This document shows, piece by piece, positions 10,663 through 23,253 of a stretch of DNA of 64,000 nucleotides; the first letter of the stretch is position 1, and every line of letters begins with the position of its first letter. The notes below the pieces were generated by a model. It was not told the origin of the DNA, searched no databases, and saw only the letters and a program-made list of their open reading frames with translations. Both the position numbers and the translations under genes were made by a program. The DNA comes from Isoetes taiwanensis (Eukaryota; Streptophyta; Lycopodiopsida; Isoetales; Isoetaceae): contig JAJEKV010000008.1 in assembly GCA_021234155.1 (NCBI GenBank), forward strand, positions 16,282,006 through 16,346,005. Direction: 5' to 3'.

Positions 10663-12999
10663 ATGGCCTTTAATTCCTCGGAAAACCCTAAAAATTTAGC
10701 CTTTCTCCACTCCTTTGCCAAAATTCCCGCACAAGAACGAGCCGCTGTTCTCCAAAGCTTGATTTCCTTCCAAGAAAAGCCACAAGAAACTATCCTCTTT
10801 GGAAATTTTGCGAATTTACCAGCTTCTATCTCTGATATGGATCCAATTTTGCATGAAGTCCCCTTCTGGGATAATCTATCCGCTGATCCTGACCACAGGG
10901 GCATTCTTCATCCTATTGATCCAAACACTCAAATCCCACGCCCGTATGGAGTCACGAGAATACATCAGGAGCTGCGATCAGATGGAGAACTGGATGGCAG
11001 ATTACAGAGAACTAGACCACCTTCAAGAAAGAAAAATGAGACTCTACAGTGGTATTTCTCTAAATCTTCCAATTGTTCATTCTAGAGTTGATGCTTTATC
11101 AAATTCAGCTGTCATAGTCAAGGTTCAAAAATGTGGGATTAAGCTTGACAAACTATGGGCTTTTCTCCTTAACCTAAATAAAGGAATCATAATTCAAGCT
11201 GTTTACTGGCTTAACTTTCCTTATATTATGCTTGAATGTGGAAATGCTAGATCAGCTAATTTCTTTCTCAATTACGGTCCCTTGACTTTTGAAACCACTC
11301 AGCTGTCCTTCCTCAAATGGCATCCGAAACTTGATATTGACCAAATGAACAATCTTTGTATTGCCTCAACCTTTTTGGACTTAATCCTATCTACTGGGAT
11401 GAAGATTGTTTTAAACTTCTCTTTAATACTATTGGCACCTATATTTCCACTGAATACTCTCCATCTAGACCTCCAAGAGCCTTTGTGCAGTTAGACCTTT
11501 CCAAAGAAATTCCTCTTTCCATTCCTTTCAAAGATGCCTTTGGAGTAGAATCATCTTTAGCTCTTAGATGGTCTGGATTGCCTTCCCAATACCAAAAATG
11601 CTTCCACAGACATTTTTGGTATTCTGATTGCAAATCTTCCACGGTCTCACTCCAAGACAGCAGAGCAAATGTGGTTGTAGGGGAGCATCTAGGAGTCTCC
11701 ACTCATCAAATTTCAGGAGATAATATAAGGGAACACTCTGCCAGTGAGGTTGTGACCCAAGCAAACAAGTCCAAGGATCTGGATACATTTCAAAAATTAC
11801 CAGAGAGTGATAATTTCAAATGGACAAAAGTTAATGGCAGTTACAAAAGGATTCAGAAATAGAAAGCAGTAAGGGAGCAGATAAAAGCTAAGGAAAAACT
11901 CTTTGAAGACAACTCTTTCAGACACAAGAAAAGCAATGGTATAACAATTGGGGAGCCAAAACTGTTGGTCAAAGGAACTGTTCCAGAAAAAGTTAATCAT
12001 GCTTCTCATGATTTATGCTTGACTTTGACCAATATTATCAAAGATGCTAGAAATCAAGATAAGGGTCAATGCTCTTACAGCCTTATGGACTTCCCAATCA
12101 AAAATGTGAGCAAGACCGGATCATTAACTATGAAATCTCAGGGTAAAGCTAAGCAGAAGATGAATTCAACTGAAAAGAATTCCACAGACCTCTTCTACTA
12201 CTCGGCAAGCCTAATCCAAAGAAAACATAACTTCTAATGTGCAACAAGGGAGTATGATTCAACTTCAAGATAAAATTTGCCTATAGACCGTCAAAACACT
12301 TTTCAGGTATTATCTGACCCAAATAATAATTTAGATCTTGATTTGCATAAGAGCAAAGTATGTTGTCCCTCTAATGCCTTTCCTGCACCACAAACATCTG
12401 AGACCCCCTCATCTAATAACCAGCCTACTCCCACCTCTACTGTTCAGCCATCTCTGCCATCACTCATTGATTTGGACTATCCCATCATAAATGTGCCCCT
12501 GAGTCCTCCAAGAATATCTAGCAAAGTTGCAGATCAGCTAGCTTCCCTGCAAATGGTTCTTGGCTCAGAAGATAAGGATCTCTCACAGGAAAATGAGGTC
12601 AATAACTTGGATACTTATGACTTTGTCCCTGAGACTCCACAAGATAAAGATGCTGCAGAAGAACAGCTGGAGCCACATGAAAATTCCAGGCAAGTTAAAC
12701 ATTCTGCTCCATTAATTAATCTTGATAATAATTCTATGTTTCATTTTTATCCTGGTGGTTATTCTGATGATAGTGATCATAGTGATGGTGAGGATAAAAT
12801 AATTGACAAAGAGAACTGGGGGAAAGAGGAATATCTTCTTGAAAATTCTACCAAAACATCTAAGTCTGAAAGGGATCATCTAGCCAATAAGACTAGTAAA
12901 AAGGTTGGGAACAACAAAGGGAGGTTCATATCAGGTTTGAATAAGACTCCTGCTCAAAATACAAGGAGCAAGAAGAAATCCAAAACATCTAGATATTGA
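10663..12999 (+). pseudogene. LINE ORF1, gag-like nucleic-acid-binding protein
   Basis: The ATG at 10663 opens a frame beginning MAFNSSENPKNLAFLHSF. Reading then moves through other frames at about 11050 (KCGIKLDKLWAFLLNLNKG) and about 11370 (YCLNLFGLNPIYWDED, RAFVQLDLSKEIPLSIPF), ending at 11862, with further open frames 11965-12237 and 12277-12999. The middle part resembles the DUF4283-type domain of plant LINE ORF1 proteins, which binds RNA in the ribonucleoprotein particle. The last segment is acidic, then basic at its end. At least two frameshifts and an in-frame stop (TAG at 11860) break it. No CCHC knuckle was seen. Confidence 0.7.
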
Positions 13000-13033
13000 A
13001 TTCTCTCCTTCTTTCCTTAATCTATTTCTGGAT

Positions 13034-16000
13034 ATGAAGATTTTATCTTGGAACCTTAGAGGAATTAAAGGCCCTCTTAAAAGGAGAAGAGCCATTGCTC
13101 AAATCAGGGTTTACAATGCTGATATTATCCTTCTTCAGGAGACCAAGCTTCCTTCCTTTGAATCTAGTAACTTGGGTGAATGGATTTATCCCAATTCCTC
13201 CTCTATTTGGATTGATTCTGCTGGGGCGAGTGGTGGCCTTGCTATCATCTGGAGGGCTGACCTCAATCATATCTCTTGTTATAATGGTCCCTCGAACACG
13301 GCAAAATTTGTTTCTCTTCTGTTTCCAACTCGTCTTTGGTATTGTCAACATCTATGCTCCAACTAATCCAAATGATAGAGAACCTGTTTGGAAAGAGATC
13401 AATTCCTGGCTAGCCTCTCAAAATTTGGATAATTGGATTCTAGCTGGGGACTTCAATAACACTCCTTCCTGGGACCTGAAATTAGGGAACAAAATCAATA
13501 TGTCTAGATCTGAGAGACAAGTCTGGGACTCTTTTCTATCAGATAATGGCCTGATCTATGTCCCCTCTTCAACTGCCAATTATACCTGGTCCAATAAGCA
13601 AAAAGATAAAGATAGAGTCTACTGTACTTTGGACAGATTTTATGTTTCCAATCCTTCCAATCCTTCCACTTCCTTCTGGGATAACAGTTATGTCTCTAGT
13701 GATGAAGGAACTTCTATTTCTGATCATCAACCTCAGTTTCTACATACTTCTCATGTCACCAGAATTCAAAGGCAAGGAAGTACCCCATATAAGTTCAATA
13801 CATCTCTCCTGGATAATGAGAACTTCTGCTCTCAGTTTACCGCCTTCTATGAGGATCTTTCTGTCAGAATGGATAATATTGCTACTGATAACATAGGTAT
13901 GCATCAGGGGAATGAGTTCTATTCTAAAATCAAAGCTATTAAATCTTGGATCAAAAAATGGTCCAAAGATAGGCATCTTCAGAGTGAAAAGGAAAAGAAT
14001 CAGCTTCTCATGTTCATGAAGGAAGTCAGATCTTTACTTCAACAAGATCCAACTAATTTAAACCTGCAAATTGGAGAGGAAGTTCTGGAAAGAAAGATTT
14101 AGAAACATTGAGGAGATGGAGGCCAAAGGATCTGCCATCAGATGTAAGATCAAATACTCTAATCAAATGGATTCTGGTAGCTCAAATTTTTCTTCAGGGT
14201 AGCTAAAAGCAGGGTGCTCAGAAACTCTATTACAGAAGTTGAGGATGATAGTGGAAATAAATATTCTTCACACTCTGAGATTGCTTCTTTCTTCAGAGAC
14301 AGATATATGGATATTTTTAAGAACAAGCCTATTCCTTTTAATGACATGGCAAAAGCAAGTGAATTTAAAAACATGGTTAATGATATCCTGCCTGCTGCTC
14401 CTGATCTGATGAATGCTTCTATAAGTGATCCTCCTTCTCAGCTTGAAATCTTATCTACCCTTTCTTCTTTCAGCAAGGGAAAATCTCCAGGTCCTGATGG
14501 GCTGCCAGCTGAGTTTTATGTTAAGTTCTGGGATATCCTTAAAGATGATATTACTTCCATGATTCATGAATTCTGGAATAATGACTGCCTTCAGACTTCT
14601 ATTGCTAGTGGTTTCATAGCTTTGATTCCTAAAGTTGATCATCCTAATAAGTTTCAAGATTGGAGACCTATCTCTCTCACTAATACTTCTTATAAGCTTT
14701 GTGCCAAGATTATTGCTCTGAGAATCAATAGCTATCTTCAAAGAAATATCAGTCCCAATCAGTCAGCTTTCCTCCCTAAGAGATACATTCTTGATAATTA
14801 TGTGGCAGCTATGGAGGGTTTACATTGGAACAAAATTTCAAACCAAAATTGCATTCTTCTCAAATTGGACTTCAAGAGAGCCTTTGACTCGGTCAGATGG
14901 GATTTTCTAGAATTTGCCATGGCCAAGCTTGGTTTTCATCCCAAGCTCATCAATCTAATTCTTGGTCTTAATCTTAGATCCAAATCAGCTGTGCTTATAA
15001 ATGGTGTGCCTTCTGGTTTTTTCTCTCTATCCTGTGGTGTTAGACAAGGGTGTCCTCTTGCACCTTATCTATTTCTAGTAGCAGCTGATTTGCTCACAAA
15101 AGTCATCTCTTATTATCAGGAAAATGGCCAAATCAAGGGTCTTAAACTTCCTAACTCAGATGAGTATCTCCTTGAAGCTGACTTGGCAAATATTGATTGT
15201 TTCCTAAAAGTCATTTATCAATTCTCATTTATGCAGGATTTATCTCAATGTCAATAAAAGCTTAATTATTGGTGATCTTCCCCATCGTTGAGTTCTTGGT
15301 ATTAATGTTCTCCCTTGGGTCAAGCTACTAAGCTTTTAGGAATGCCTTTATCTCTAGATCACAGCTTAAAAGGGCTTTGGGATCCTATTCTTCAAAGAAT
15401 TAAAAAAATTTGAATAATTACGGGGAATTATCTCACCCTAGCTGGTAGAACTATCATTGCTAACTCTGTTCTTGCAAGCTCTCATGTCTACTTTTCTACT
15501 GCTCTTGTTGCTCCTAAGTGTATTTATCTTGAGCTTCAGAAAATAATCAGAAATTTTATTTGGAAAGGCTGATCACTTGGTTAAGCTGGAATTCTATCGC
15601 AAGACAAAAACGGCGGTGGTCTTGGCTGCAAGGACCTTTTCCTCCAAGCCCAATCTCTTGCGGAGGTAAATTTGTTTGGAAAGCCATTTATGGGAGCCAA
15701 TCTCCTGCTCACAAATTCATCGGATTACGGATTAATCTCGGTCATCCTTACGGTCATCCATCCATTTCATCATCGTTACCAAACTCGCCTTTATCCATTT
15801 GAAAAGCTGCTCCAAATATCTCTCCTTTGATGAGCAATCTGATTAAGGCTTGGAATTCCATCTCTCCCCATTTCCAATTCATCTCATCAGATCATTTGCA
15901 CTCTGATATGCCTATCTTTTGAAACCCCATCCTAGCTAATCATAATTCCAATGCTCTGGCAATCAAACACCCTAGGATATGTAAGAAATGGCATGATGCT

Positions 16001-17282
16001 GGTCTGCTTTACATAAGAGATCTTTTAATTGGAGGTAGACTAATTTCTTGGACTGCTCTTAAAAATATCATAAGAGGTACCTCCTCTGACAGAAAAGTCT
16101 ATCTCCTCATCAAGCCTTTTTTGTCAAATCTTTCTCCTAACTCGGGAAAAGGTGACTGGTCTCTGAAAGGCAAGTTTGAGTACAAAGTGAGAGATGTCTA
16201 TAAGTCCCTATCCTATGATCCTAATAATATCAAGGCAATGACCAAATGGGGTATTAATCATGCTCAGCTAAAAGGTCTCTTCAAGAATGTTTGGGATTCA
16301 TACTGCCCTCCCAAAATTTCCTATTGTATATGGCTTCTTGCAAATGGCAGTTTAAGTAACTTACACTCCCTTTCTAAAAGATATCCTAATATTATGCCAG
16401 ATTGCCCTTTGGGATGCAATGATATTGAAGATATGTCTCACATTTTCAGCTACACTAAGTTGAATAGTTTTTGGAATTGGATTGCTAGAAAGTTTGGGAT
16501 TCATTATGATGGAAATTTGCTTTCCTTCTTCCAAAATGATGACAGTTTTAATAACACAGTTATTTTCATTGCTCTTTGGAATATCTGGAAGGCTAAAAAC
16601 CGTGTTTTGTATGGGAAGAAAAGACCTTCAGCTTTCTGGATTAAGATGAATTTCCAATTTGACTTTGAAACTATTGCTACTGCTCATAAAAATAAATTTG
16701 GAACTAATCATGACAGGAAATGGGAGTTTTATGGTGCTTATAGGGGGTTTTACAATTTATTTGCTTCCAATTTAAATGTTGTGGATTCTAATGTTTTCCT
16801 TTCTGATGAACCTAGAATATCTTGATTTCCTGCGTGGTGAGGGAGCAAGGAAATTTGATGACAACTCGCCATTCAGCCAACACTCAGTGGATCGAGTCAT
16901 GAAAAATGACTTGGCAACATCTATGGAGTCTTTTCTTATGAAGAGGGGACACATGAGGTATCTGAAAGAAAGTGAAGACCTTTGGGCATCTATCTTTTGC
17001 AAGGAAGTGGTTCAGATTCACTGCCTTTGGGCTTTCTTGGCCAATCATCATTTCATTCTCACTGAAAGGCAGCTGACAAGATACAGAACCATGTACTACA
17101 ATCATAAACTTCTAGCTGATCTGTATGGCTCCCTGCTGATTTTACTGGAGGTCAGAGATAAATTCAGGCTTTTCTTCACCAATAATTGGGGCCCGAATCA
17201 ATACTTCTTTGGATCCACTGACCCATTTAATGCCTACTTCAATGATGTCTTCTTCACTGATCATGGACTCCCTCTTCCATAG
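13034..17282 (+). pseudogene. LINE ORF2: endonuclease, reverse transcriptase, zf-RVT and carboxy-terminal extension
   Basis: The ATG at 13034 gives MKILSWNLRGIKGPLKRR and LLQETK, the start of the AP-endonuclease domain; AGDFNNTPSWD and SDHQP follow in another frame after a shift near 13310. A stop at 14102 precedes the reverse transcriptase (14214-15257): SPGPDGLPAEF, LIPKVDHPNKFQDWRPISL, LDFKRAFDSV, GVRQGCPLAPYLF. The next motif, the ADD catalytic box, is missing: SDEYLLEADLANID runs directly on. Frame then breaks near 15245; LNVNKSLIIGDLP and AGRTIIANSVLASSHVYF are readable beyond. The zf-RVT part lies at 16121-16825 (CPLGCNDIEDMSHIFSYT). A shift near 16800 leads to a helical extension ending at 17282. 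Confidence 0.88.
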
Positions 17283-17644
17283 CCATCTACCAGTCACACT
17301 CTTGCTCTTGTCTAATCTTGATCTATTTTATTTTTCGGGAAGGATTGCCTTTTTGCAGGTCTTTGCAGTTCAAACAGAGAGTTACCTTCCTCAACAAGTG
17401 AATTCAGACTTCTTTGAGCTGTTCATACCTAGGATCATTTTGTTACTGGATTATTAGCATACTGCTATTTTTCCTGCTGATACTTTGTTAGACTTGTTGT
17501 TATAGAGCTCATATTGATAATATGATGCTCTAAAATGATCTGTTACCTCTTCATGTGCTTCCTTATAAAGCACAGCCATGCTATGTACCTGAGATTTTAT
17601 AATTAATGGTAAAACTGACTCTTGCTATAAAAAAAAAAAAAAAA
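17283..17644 (+). other. LINE 3' UTR and poly(A) tail
   Basis: About 350 bp of non-coding sequence ends in a 16-A run at 17629-17644, immediately followed by the right target duplication. Confidence 0.8.
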
Positions 17645-17657
17645 CATTCGCTTGTTC

Positions 17658-18386
17658 AAAAATTTTAGAACAGCTAATTTGTATTTTAAAAATGGTTTGC
17701 CAGCATTTGATTATGCATACTGCCTGAATGCGGCCTCTGTAGATAGAGGCCCGAGCTGATTTTAAGACAATAAAAGAATATGGAGTTTCACGAATTATTC
17801 CAATTCATGAGAGTTCATCATCAATTATAACAGCTTTACAAAAAGGGGACCTTTTAGTCTTGGTGTTTTACCATGGAAAGGAATTTAAGCAAGCACATAT
17901 AATATCACACTTCCTTTAAATGCTGGACTGCATGTATGGGCTGTTTTAAGCATCTATTAGTGCCATCTTTATCAGGAAATAGAGCTTCTAAAACTAGTCT
18001 AAATGATGGAAAAACTGGTGAATGTGATGGAAAAGAAGCCAAGGCATATCCTTCAGCACATTTTGCACATCTTGTCCTGTTTTGCAGTGGAATCTAATAG
18101 GCAGCTATAAGTTCAGCAGCATAAATCGAAGCAAAACTCAAGATGCTTCGGGAGGTTTGGATGCAGAGTGGGTGCTGATTAATGCACCATACTTCAAGCA
18201 CAAAAATGAGCCCAAAAAAACTTACATGAAGCCAGCTTGCTATCTGGGTGGGTGCCGATTCATAGACCACACTTCAAACAGATATATAAGAGTATGCCCG
18301 TTTTGCTCTTGAAAAACAAACATGGCATAAAAATGAGCCCATAAAAACTTGCCTGAAGCCAGCTTGCTATATTTGTGCCATGAGCC
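17658..18386. other. Intergenic DNA with an imperfect direct duplication
   Basis: No gene recognised. GTGGGTGCTGATTAATG...ATGAGCCC...GAAGCCAGCTTGCTAT (about 18167-18243) recurs imperfectly at about 18248-18370, including GTGGGTGCCGATTCAT and the end GAAGCCAGCTTGCTAT. The second copy is longer. Confidence 0.5.
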
Positions 18387-18490
18387 ATTCTGGGAAGGGA
18401 TGAGCGCCTATATTAGGCCATTTCCGTTTTCGGCCTAGTTATCGGCATCTTCTCACAGCAGCTCTTCTTCTCTCTCGTGCCTTCCCATGG
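18387..18490 (+). repeat. DIRS left terminal sequence (A1)
   Basis: About 100 bp shared with 29614-29712 with roughly 90% identity by eye. It starts ATTCTGGGAAGGG and includes CGCCTATATTAGGCC and CTTCTCACAGCAGCTCTTCT. Both copies are preceded by GCC. After about 100 bp the two copies diverge. Confidence 0.8.
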
Positions 18491-18681
18491 CTCTTCGACC
18501 GATGGATTTCCTCTTGAGTTTCTCTTTCGGCTCCTGTCTCCACGTCCTCGCCACCGGCATTGAGTTTTCTTACCCTTTTTTGGAAGGTACGCCTTCTTCT
18601 TCTCCTGCTCATTATGCCTGGAATTTCTCACCAGTGCTCTGGTGGATCTCGTTTTCCTATTTGGTTTCTTGGTTGCACGGT

Positions 18682-18930
18682 GGGAGGTATTTGCATGAGG
18701 AATTACCATGACTCTTGTAGATTTCTTGATTCGCTTGTTTGATGTTTTCGCATGTGAAATCACCATTAATCTTGTAGATTTCTCTTTGTTCTGTTGTTTT
18801 TCGCTTGTTGCAGTATTCGCATGTTGAATCCCCATGAATCTTGTAGGATTTCTTTGTTCTCTTGTTTGAGGTATTTGTATGTGGAATCCCCATTCATCTT
18901 GTACATTTTGTTGTTCTCTTGTTTTCTTTG
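18682..18930 (+). repeat. Leader tandem repeats, about 60 bp x 4
   Basis: Four degenerate units, each with a TTYGCATG/TTTGTATG box, a CCCATGAATCTTGTAG-like core and TTGTTCTCTTGTTT. They lie in the untranslated leader of the DIRS element. A different set of short repeats occupies the same position in the 29.6-30.5 kb unit. Confidence 0.65.
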
Positions 18931-19159
18931 TTCGCACTGGCCCCCGCCATTTTCGCATTCTGTTAAAGTCTGGCAACTATTGTTGGCCCCTTGGTTTCGA
19001 ATTTTCGCAGAGTTATTGGGAGTCATTGGAGCTGGGGCCAACCATTTCCAAATTTTCCAGTTTGCAGTTAAGCCCATTTCGATTAATAGGCAGCGATAGG
19101 CTTCAAATCAGAAGACCCTTAAGCTTTGAAAGCTGGTGCCATAACTTCCGGCCATCCTA

Positions 19160-20457
19160 GCCTTGAAACAAAAATATATGCCAGGGAATGAATCTAAATT
19201 AAAGCCGACGTTGTATGCTGCTCGGGATCTTGTCCGACTTACGACTAGATTTATGTACAGGTGAATTTAGGTGAAGAATTAAATCTTCCTTTGCAAATTA
19301 AATCCACAGCTTAGGCTCAACAAACAACCCTGGTTCATGCATTCAACATATTCATGAGCTTAATATATTCCAAGCTCTAACTGAGCAAATCAATAGCTCA
19401 ATATTTACAATGTATTATAAATATACATGTACAACAGCACTGTCAAGTCAAAGAAACTGCTAGCTCTAGGATTCAAGCACGATTCCCGGCCACATTGCCA
19501 CCATCAACTTGGCCGTAGCCTTGCTTGAGTTCACCGCACATGCACTCTTTGGGGTTAGTCCTGCGTGACTAAGTGGGGATCCCGTAAGGCTGCTCACGAG
19601 TACATAGGGACACTCGGCATCTTGGATAACATAAACATGAACAATTCCAAATGTACAAGAGACTATGGTGCAGTGAGTGCTAGACAATGACAACAAAAGA
19701 AATATCATAAGAGTCAGGAGCAAAGAACACAAAGCCAAAGTACCAAAACAATATAACAAAGCTCCGGGACAATGGGAAGCTCAGCCGACCTACATGCGGG
19801 GCCCAGTAGAGAGAAATGCCCGGCCGGCTCACATTAGAGCCCCGCTATGAGTTGGTGGGGTGAACCTCATTATCGCGATACCCTTCCCGCCCACGTCCTG
19901 GGCCGGAGGACCTCTTACCATGGAGTCGGGGAGTTGGCGTACAACCTCACCCGGGAAGCTACGCTGAGTGAGGAGGCCGCGCCGGTGTCCTGAGCATAGA
20001 TACAAAGAAACACCGGATGACATGAGAATGTTGGGAGCTACCTGGGGCCCAGAACACGGAAGTCCAGGCCGGAGGTTCAAGTACATAACAAAACATCAAG
20101 AACAATAGTATGACATGGGGTATTTATTAGAATGTTTACTATACACAAGTGCCTAAATCATATCCTTGCCGATGTTGCCCATACCACTAATAAAACGTCG
20201 AGGTAGCCAGTCGACTGATGAAGACCATGTGCACAATCCAACAGGTCGATGCAGCATACTCAAACCATTACCCTGGTGGGATGTATTATTAACTCCACAA
20301 TACTATTTACTTTAAAATTCCTTAGCTAGGTTTCTAATGTTTTATAATTAAAATACCAATATCATAGCTAGGAAATTATTTAGCACCAATAATATGGAGT
20401 CCCCACTTCCTGCAGTTCCAACTTAAAAAGCCTTATGGCCTCATAACTACAACTATC
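19160..20457. other. Repeat-derived DNA, unassigned
   Basis: No gene recognised. GC-rich sequence at 19480-20090 has the look of an LTR leader but I could not pair it with a second copy. It lies between the DIRS leader and the gypsy LTR and may be another nested insertion. Confidence 0.35.
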
Positions 20458-21507
20458 TGTAATACCTCTGATCATGCACCCAGGCTCCATCTTCGGGCAT
20501 CAAAAGTTCCACCAACTCATTAGCCTTGGAATTAATAACCTTATCATTCATAATTCGTTGATTAAGTATATTCAACCATTAACAGCAATGTATGTTCTTA
20601 CTAGTGATTATTCCGCACAACTCTTCATACTCCGGTCTCCTGTGCGGGTGCCTGTACTGGCTCAATTCGGATTCAACACAATTCCCTCATGGTGTTAATT
20701 ACCTTTATGTTTTGACATGCAATTAAATATTTAATTGACCCCAAAAACCAACAAGATAACAAATCCAACAAAAAGCAACCAAAGGCAAAAACCTGGACGT
20801 TGAAGTCCGGCACCAACCAGCTCAGATAGCCATCGATTTGGATCGATTTAGGTTTATTGGTGGCCGAAATTCTTTGATCTGGTCCTAGCTCTGTATTTCA
20901 GAGACTTCCAGGTGGTTTCAGGGCAGTTTCAAAGCGGTTCCCAGGGCTGAAAATTTGCAGGCTGGCGTCTATTGTCAGTTCTAAATGCTGCAATTCCTCC
21001 TCTTACTTCCAATTCCGACCCTTCTAACCCAAAAACGGCCCATCCTAGACCCAATTAGCCCCTTTTCGGGCACTCCAGAGTCTGCCACAAATGCTCTGTA
21101 GAACCTATCCGTGAAATCTCAATCCTCTTGATAATTACTATTTATTTCTTTCATGATCCAATCCAATCCTACTGCCTTGATTTCGTCTTTTACCACAGCA
21201 TATGAATCCCAGAAGCCATACAAATCTGATCCTAGCAGCACATGCAGCTCAATTGAATCCATAAATTCAGAATTCAAAACCCCACCTGAAAGAGAAATTG
21301 ATGCAGTCTCTGTCTCCGACAAGCTCCGATGCTCCCTGCCTTGATGCTCCAAGTAACCTCCCCTTGCAAAGAGCTTCACGTCTCCAAAAAGCCCCAAATT
21401 TCTAAACCCTTGCTCATACATCTATATCTATGCCCTAAATGTATCTTCATGTATTTATGTACAAATATTTGTACAATACTGGCCCCTAGCTTCCCAGGAC
21501 CATTACA
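20458..21507 (-). repeat. Ty3/gypsy LTR (3' LTR in minus orientation)
   Basis: In minus orientation a purine run GAAGGGGAGAA is directly followed by TGTAATGGTCC at 21507, the expected polypurine tract and LTR start. The LTR can be closed at 20458, where the plus strand reads TGTAATACC, giving matched TGTAAT...ATTACA ends and about 1050 bp. The right-hand end is well supported by the tract; the left end is inferred. Confidence 0.5.
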
Positions 21508-22504
21508 TTCTCCCCTTCTAAAATTTAACCCATGTCCTCATGGGTCGATCCTAGGAACTGTCATGCTTACTCACAATTTGCACTAGCAATCTAAAGCAAG
21601 ATACAATGCATTGCTACAACAATGAAACAAAAGCAAAACCATCCTGAACCTTACGGAATGCGTACTCTGAGGCTCCTTGAGCTCCATCACGTGAAGCTCG
21701 GTACGGGCGTACACAACCATTTGGTATTGCGGAAGATCCATCACTGCGGCAGCTCTAGCTTCACCACTCGGCTGCCTTCGCTCAATGATTCTATCATCTG
21801 TACCCCATCTTTCCTCAGGCGGACGCTCCCTTTGATTCGATCGAGGTTCCCCCCTCTACCTCTACCTCAGCATTTGGATATCGATTGGATGGATTACGCT
21901 CCCATGGCACTTCTATCTAGGCTGTTGTGAATCCATGGGCATTGAGGGCTTCGTCCCTCAATCTTGCCAAATCTTGGGCAATTGTTTCTTGTGTGGCCTG
22001 TTGCCCTACAAGCGGAAACAACGTCCCTCTTCGAAGCACCGCTGCCTCTCCTCATCAGTGAGCCGTGGGGGTAACTTACTACCTTCAATCTGGCTACTAC
22101 TTGCCCGGTTCCTCATATTGTTGCTATGAACCTCCACAGATGGACTAGCAGATGGCTCCCCTCTAAATGACCCGTCTTGACCCATCACGAGGCTCTCAAC
22201 GGCCAAGAGGAAGGTGCTGTCTCTTCCTTTGGGTTTCTAATGCAGCTTTCTCTGCCAAATCTGTTTCTCGGCTTTTGGCAATCCGAACAACCTCCTCAAG
22301 GTCCTTATAAGCAACTCCTGACATCGTACTCTTGATATCCACATGAAGGCCCTTCACAAATCTAGAACACAACTTGACTTTATCCATAGCAGGACAATGA
22401 GGCTGCAGCAAGAAGTCAAATAAGAAGAAAATAATCTTAGTTCCTTCCTTTACAGACGAAAAGCGCCTCTGTTCGCCTCCATTTTCTTGGTTTTCTAGTC
22501 GCAT
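21508..22504 (-). pseudogene. Internally deleted gypsy element: Gag with zinc knuckle, then the end of pol
   Basis: On the minus strand 22504-22196 encodes a Gag segment (PAMDKVKLCSRFVKGLHVDI, AYKDLEEVVRIAKSRE) typical of Ty3/gypsy. Shifted frames at 22206-21930 give RLTDEERQRCFEEGRC and a CCHC knuckle (C..C....HTRNNC). After that there is no protease, reverse transcriptase or integrase: the sequence soon reaches a HEDMG stop and the ILEGENVMV-like segment that sits at the 3' end of pol next to the polypurine tract. The element therefore lost almost all of pol. It sits inside the DIRS element, so it inserted later. No 5' LTR was identified to the right. Confidence 0.7.
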
Positions 22505-23253
22505 GATCCATCCTTGTCATCTGAGAGTTTTGGGAAGAGGATTCACAATTGGATATGTTTTGTCTTGTTGGTCCTTATCTCTACCATGCAACTGGGTGAT
22601 TGGGAGCTATATTGGTCGATTGGGTGATAAATAGACCCAGATTTTGGTCTGACTTCATAAATTATAGAGTTGGATTCTTAAATCTGAGCCTGAACTCTGC
22701 TATTGGAGCTCACTCACACGATCATGTCGCCTCTTCTCTCTTTTTTGTCGATTTACTCCCTTTGTTGGCCGAATAGGTGTTCGGCATCGATCACAGGGCA
22801 AGTGGTATTTGTCTTGGCTTCATCAACTCTTGGCATCTTGATGAACACGAGGTTTCTATCCTTCTGTTGCTGGCCAGATACGCTCCAAGGGCTCTTGCTC
22901 TATTTATGCTTCTTTTTCTTTCGATTCTCACCTTCTCTGCTGTATTTTGGGCTCTTCATTCTTAGGGGCATCTATTTTTATCGGATTTGGGCTGCCCTTC
23001 TTTCTCTTGCATGCTTTTCCATTCACTCGCTGCTTGCATGCGTTTACGGCCATTAAATGCGCTCCTCACGGTTTGTTCTTATTTGCTCTTTTTAATCTGT
23101 TACGCCCGGGTTTCCTTTTCTCAGGCTTTTGTTTCCCCTCTCGCTTCCTTCCTCTGTTGGTTTTTCTGTGCTGGCTTCGATGCCGTTCCCTTGCCCCCTT
23201 TGTTCCACCCAGATCTCCCCTCTTGGTTTTTTTCCCCTTTTGCACCTCCGGAG
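22505..23253 (+). other. DIRS 5' leader (resumed) with unassigned flank
   Basis: Pyrimidine-rich DNA with long open frames rich in F, S and L in several frames at once, which is a composition effect. The exact point where the gypsy remnant ends and DIRS sequence resumes is not visible. Confidence 0.4.

Larger units (their letters stand above)
9929..17644 (+). mobile_element. L1-type LINE, near full length, inactivated
   Basis: The element is bounded by a 15/16-bp target duplication (9913-9928 and 17642-17657) and ends in 16 A at 17629-17644. Order: 5' leader, ORF1 gag-like protein, ORF2 with AP-like endonuclease, reverse transcriptase, zf-RVT and a carboxy-terminal extension, then a 3' UTR of about 350 bp. 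At 7.7 kb it is in the size range of complete plant L1 elements. Multiple frame changes and a missing catalytic box show it is dead. The single TSD mismatch implies moderate age. Confidence 0.9.

Noticed and set aside
18413-18976. 187-codon minus-strand basic ORF
   Set aside because: Lies antisense to the DIRS leader; its repeats simply mirror the 60-bp tandem units.
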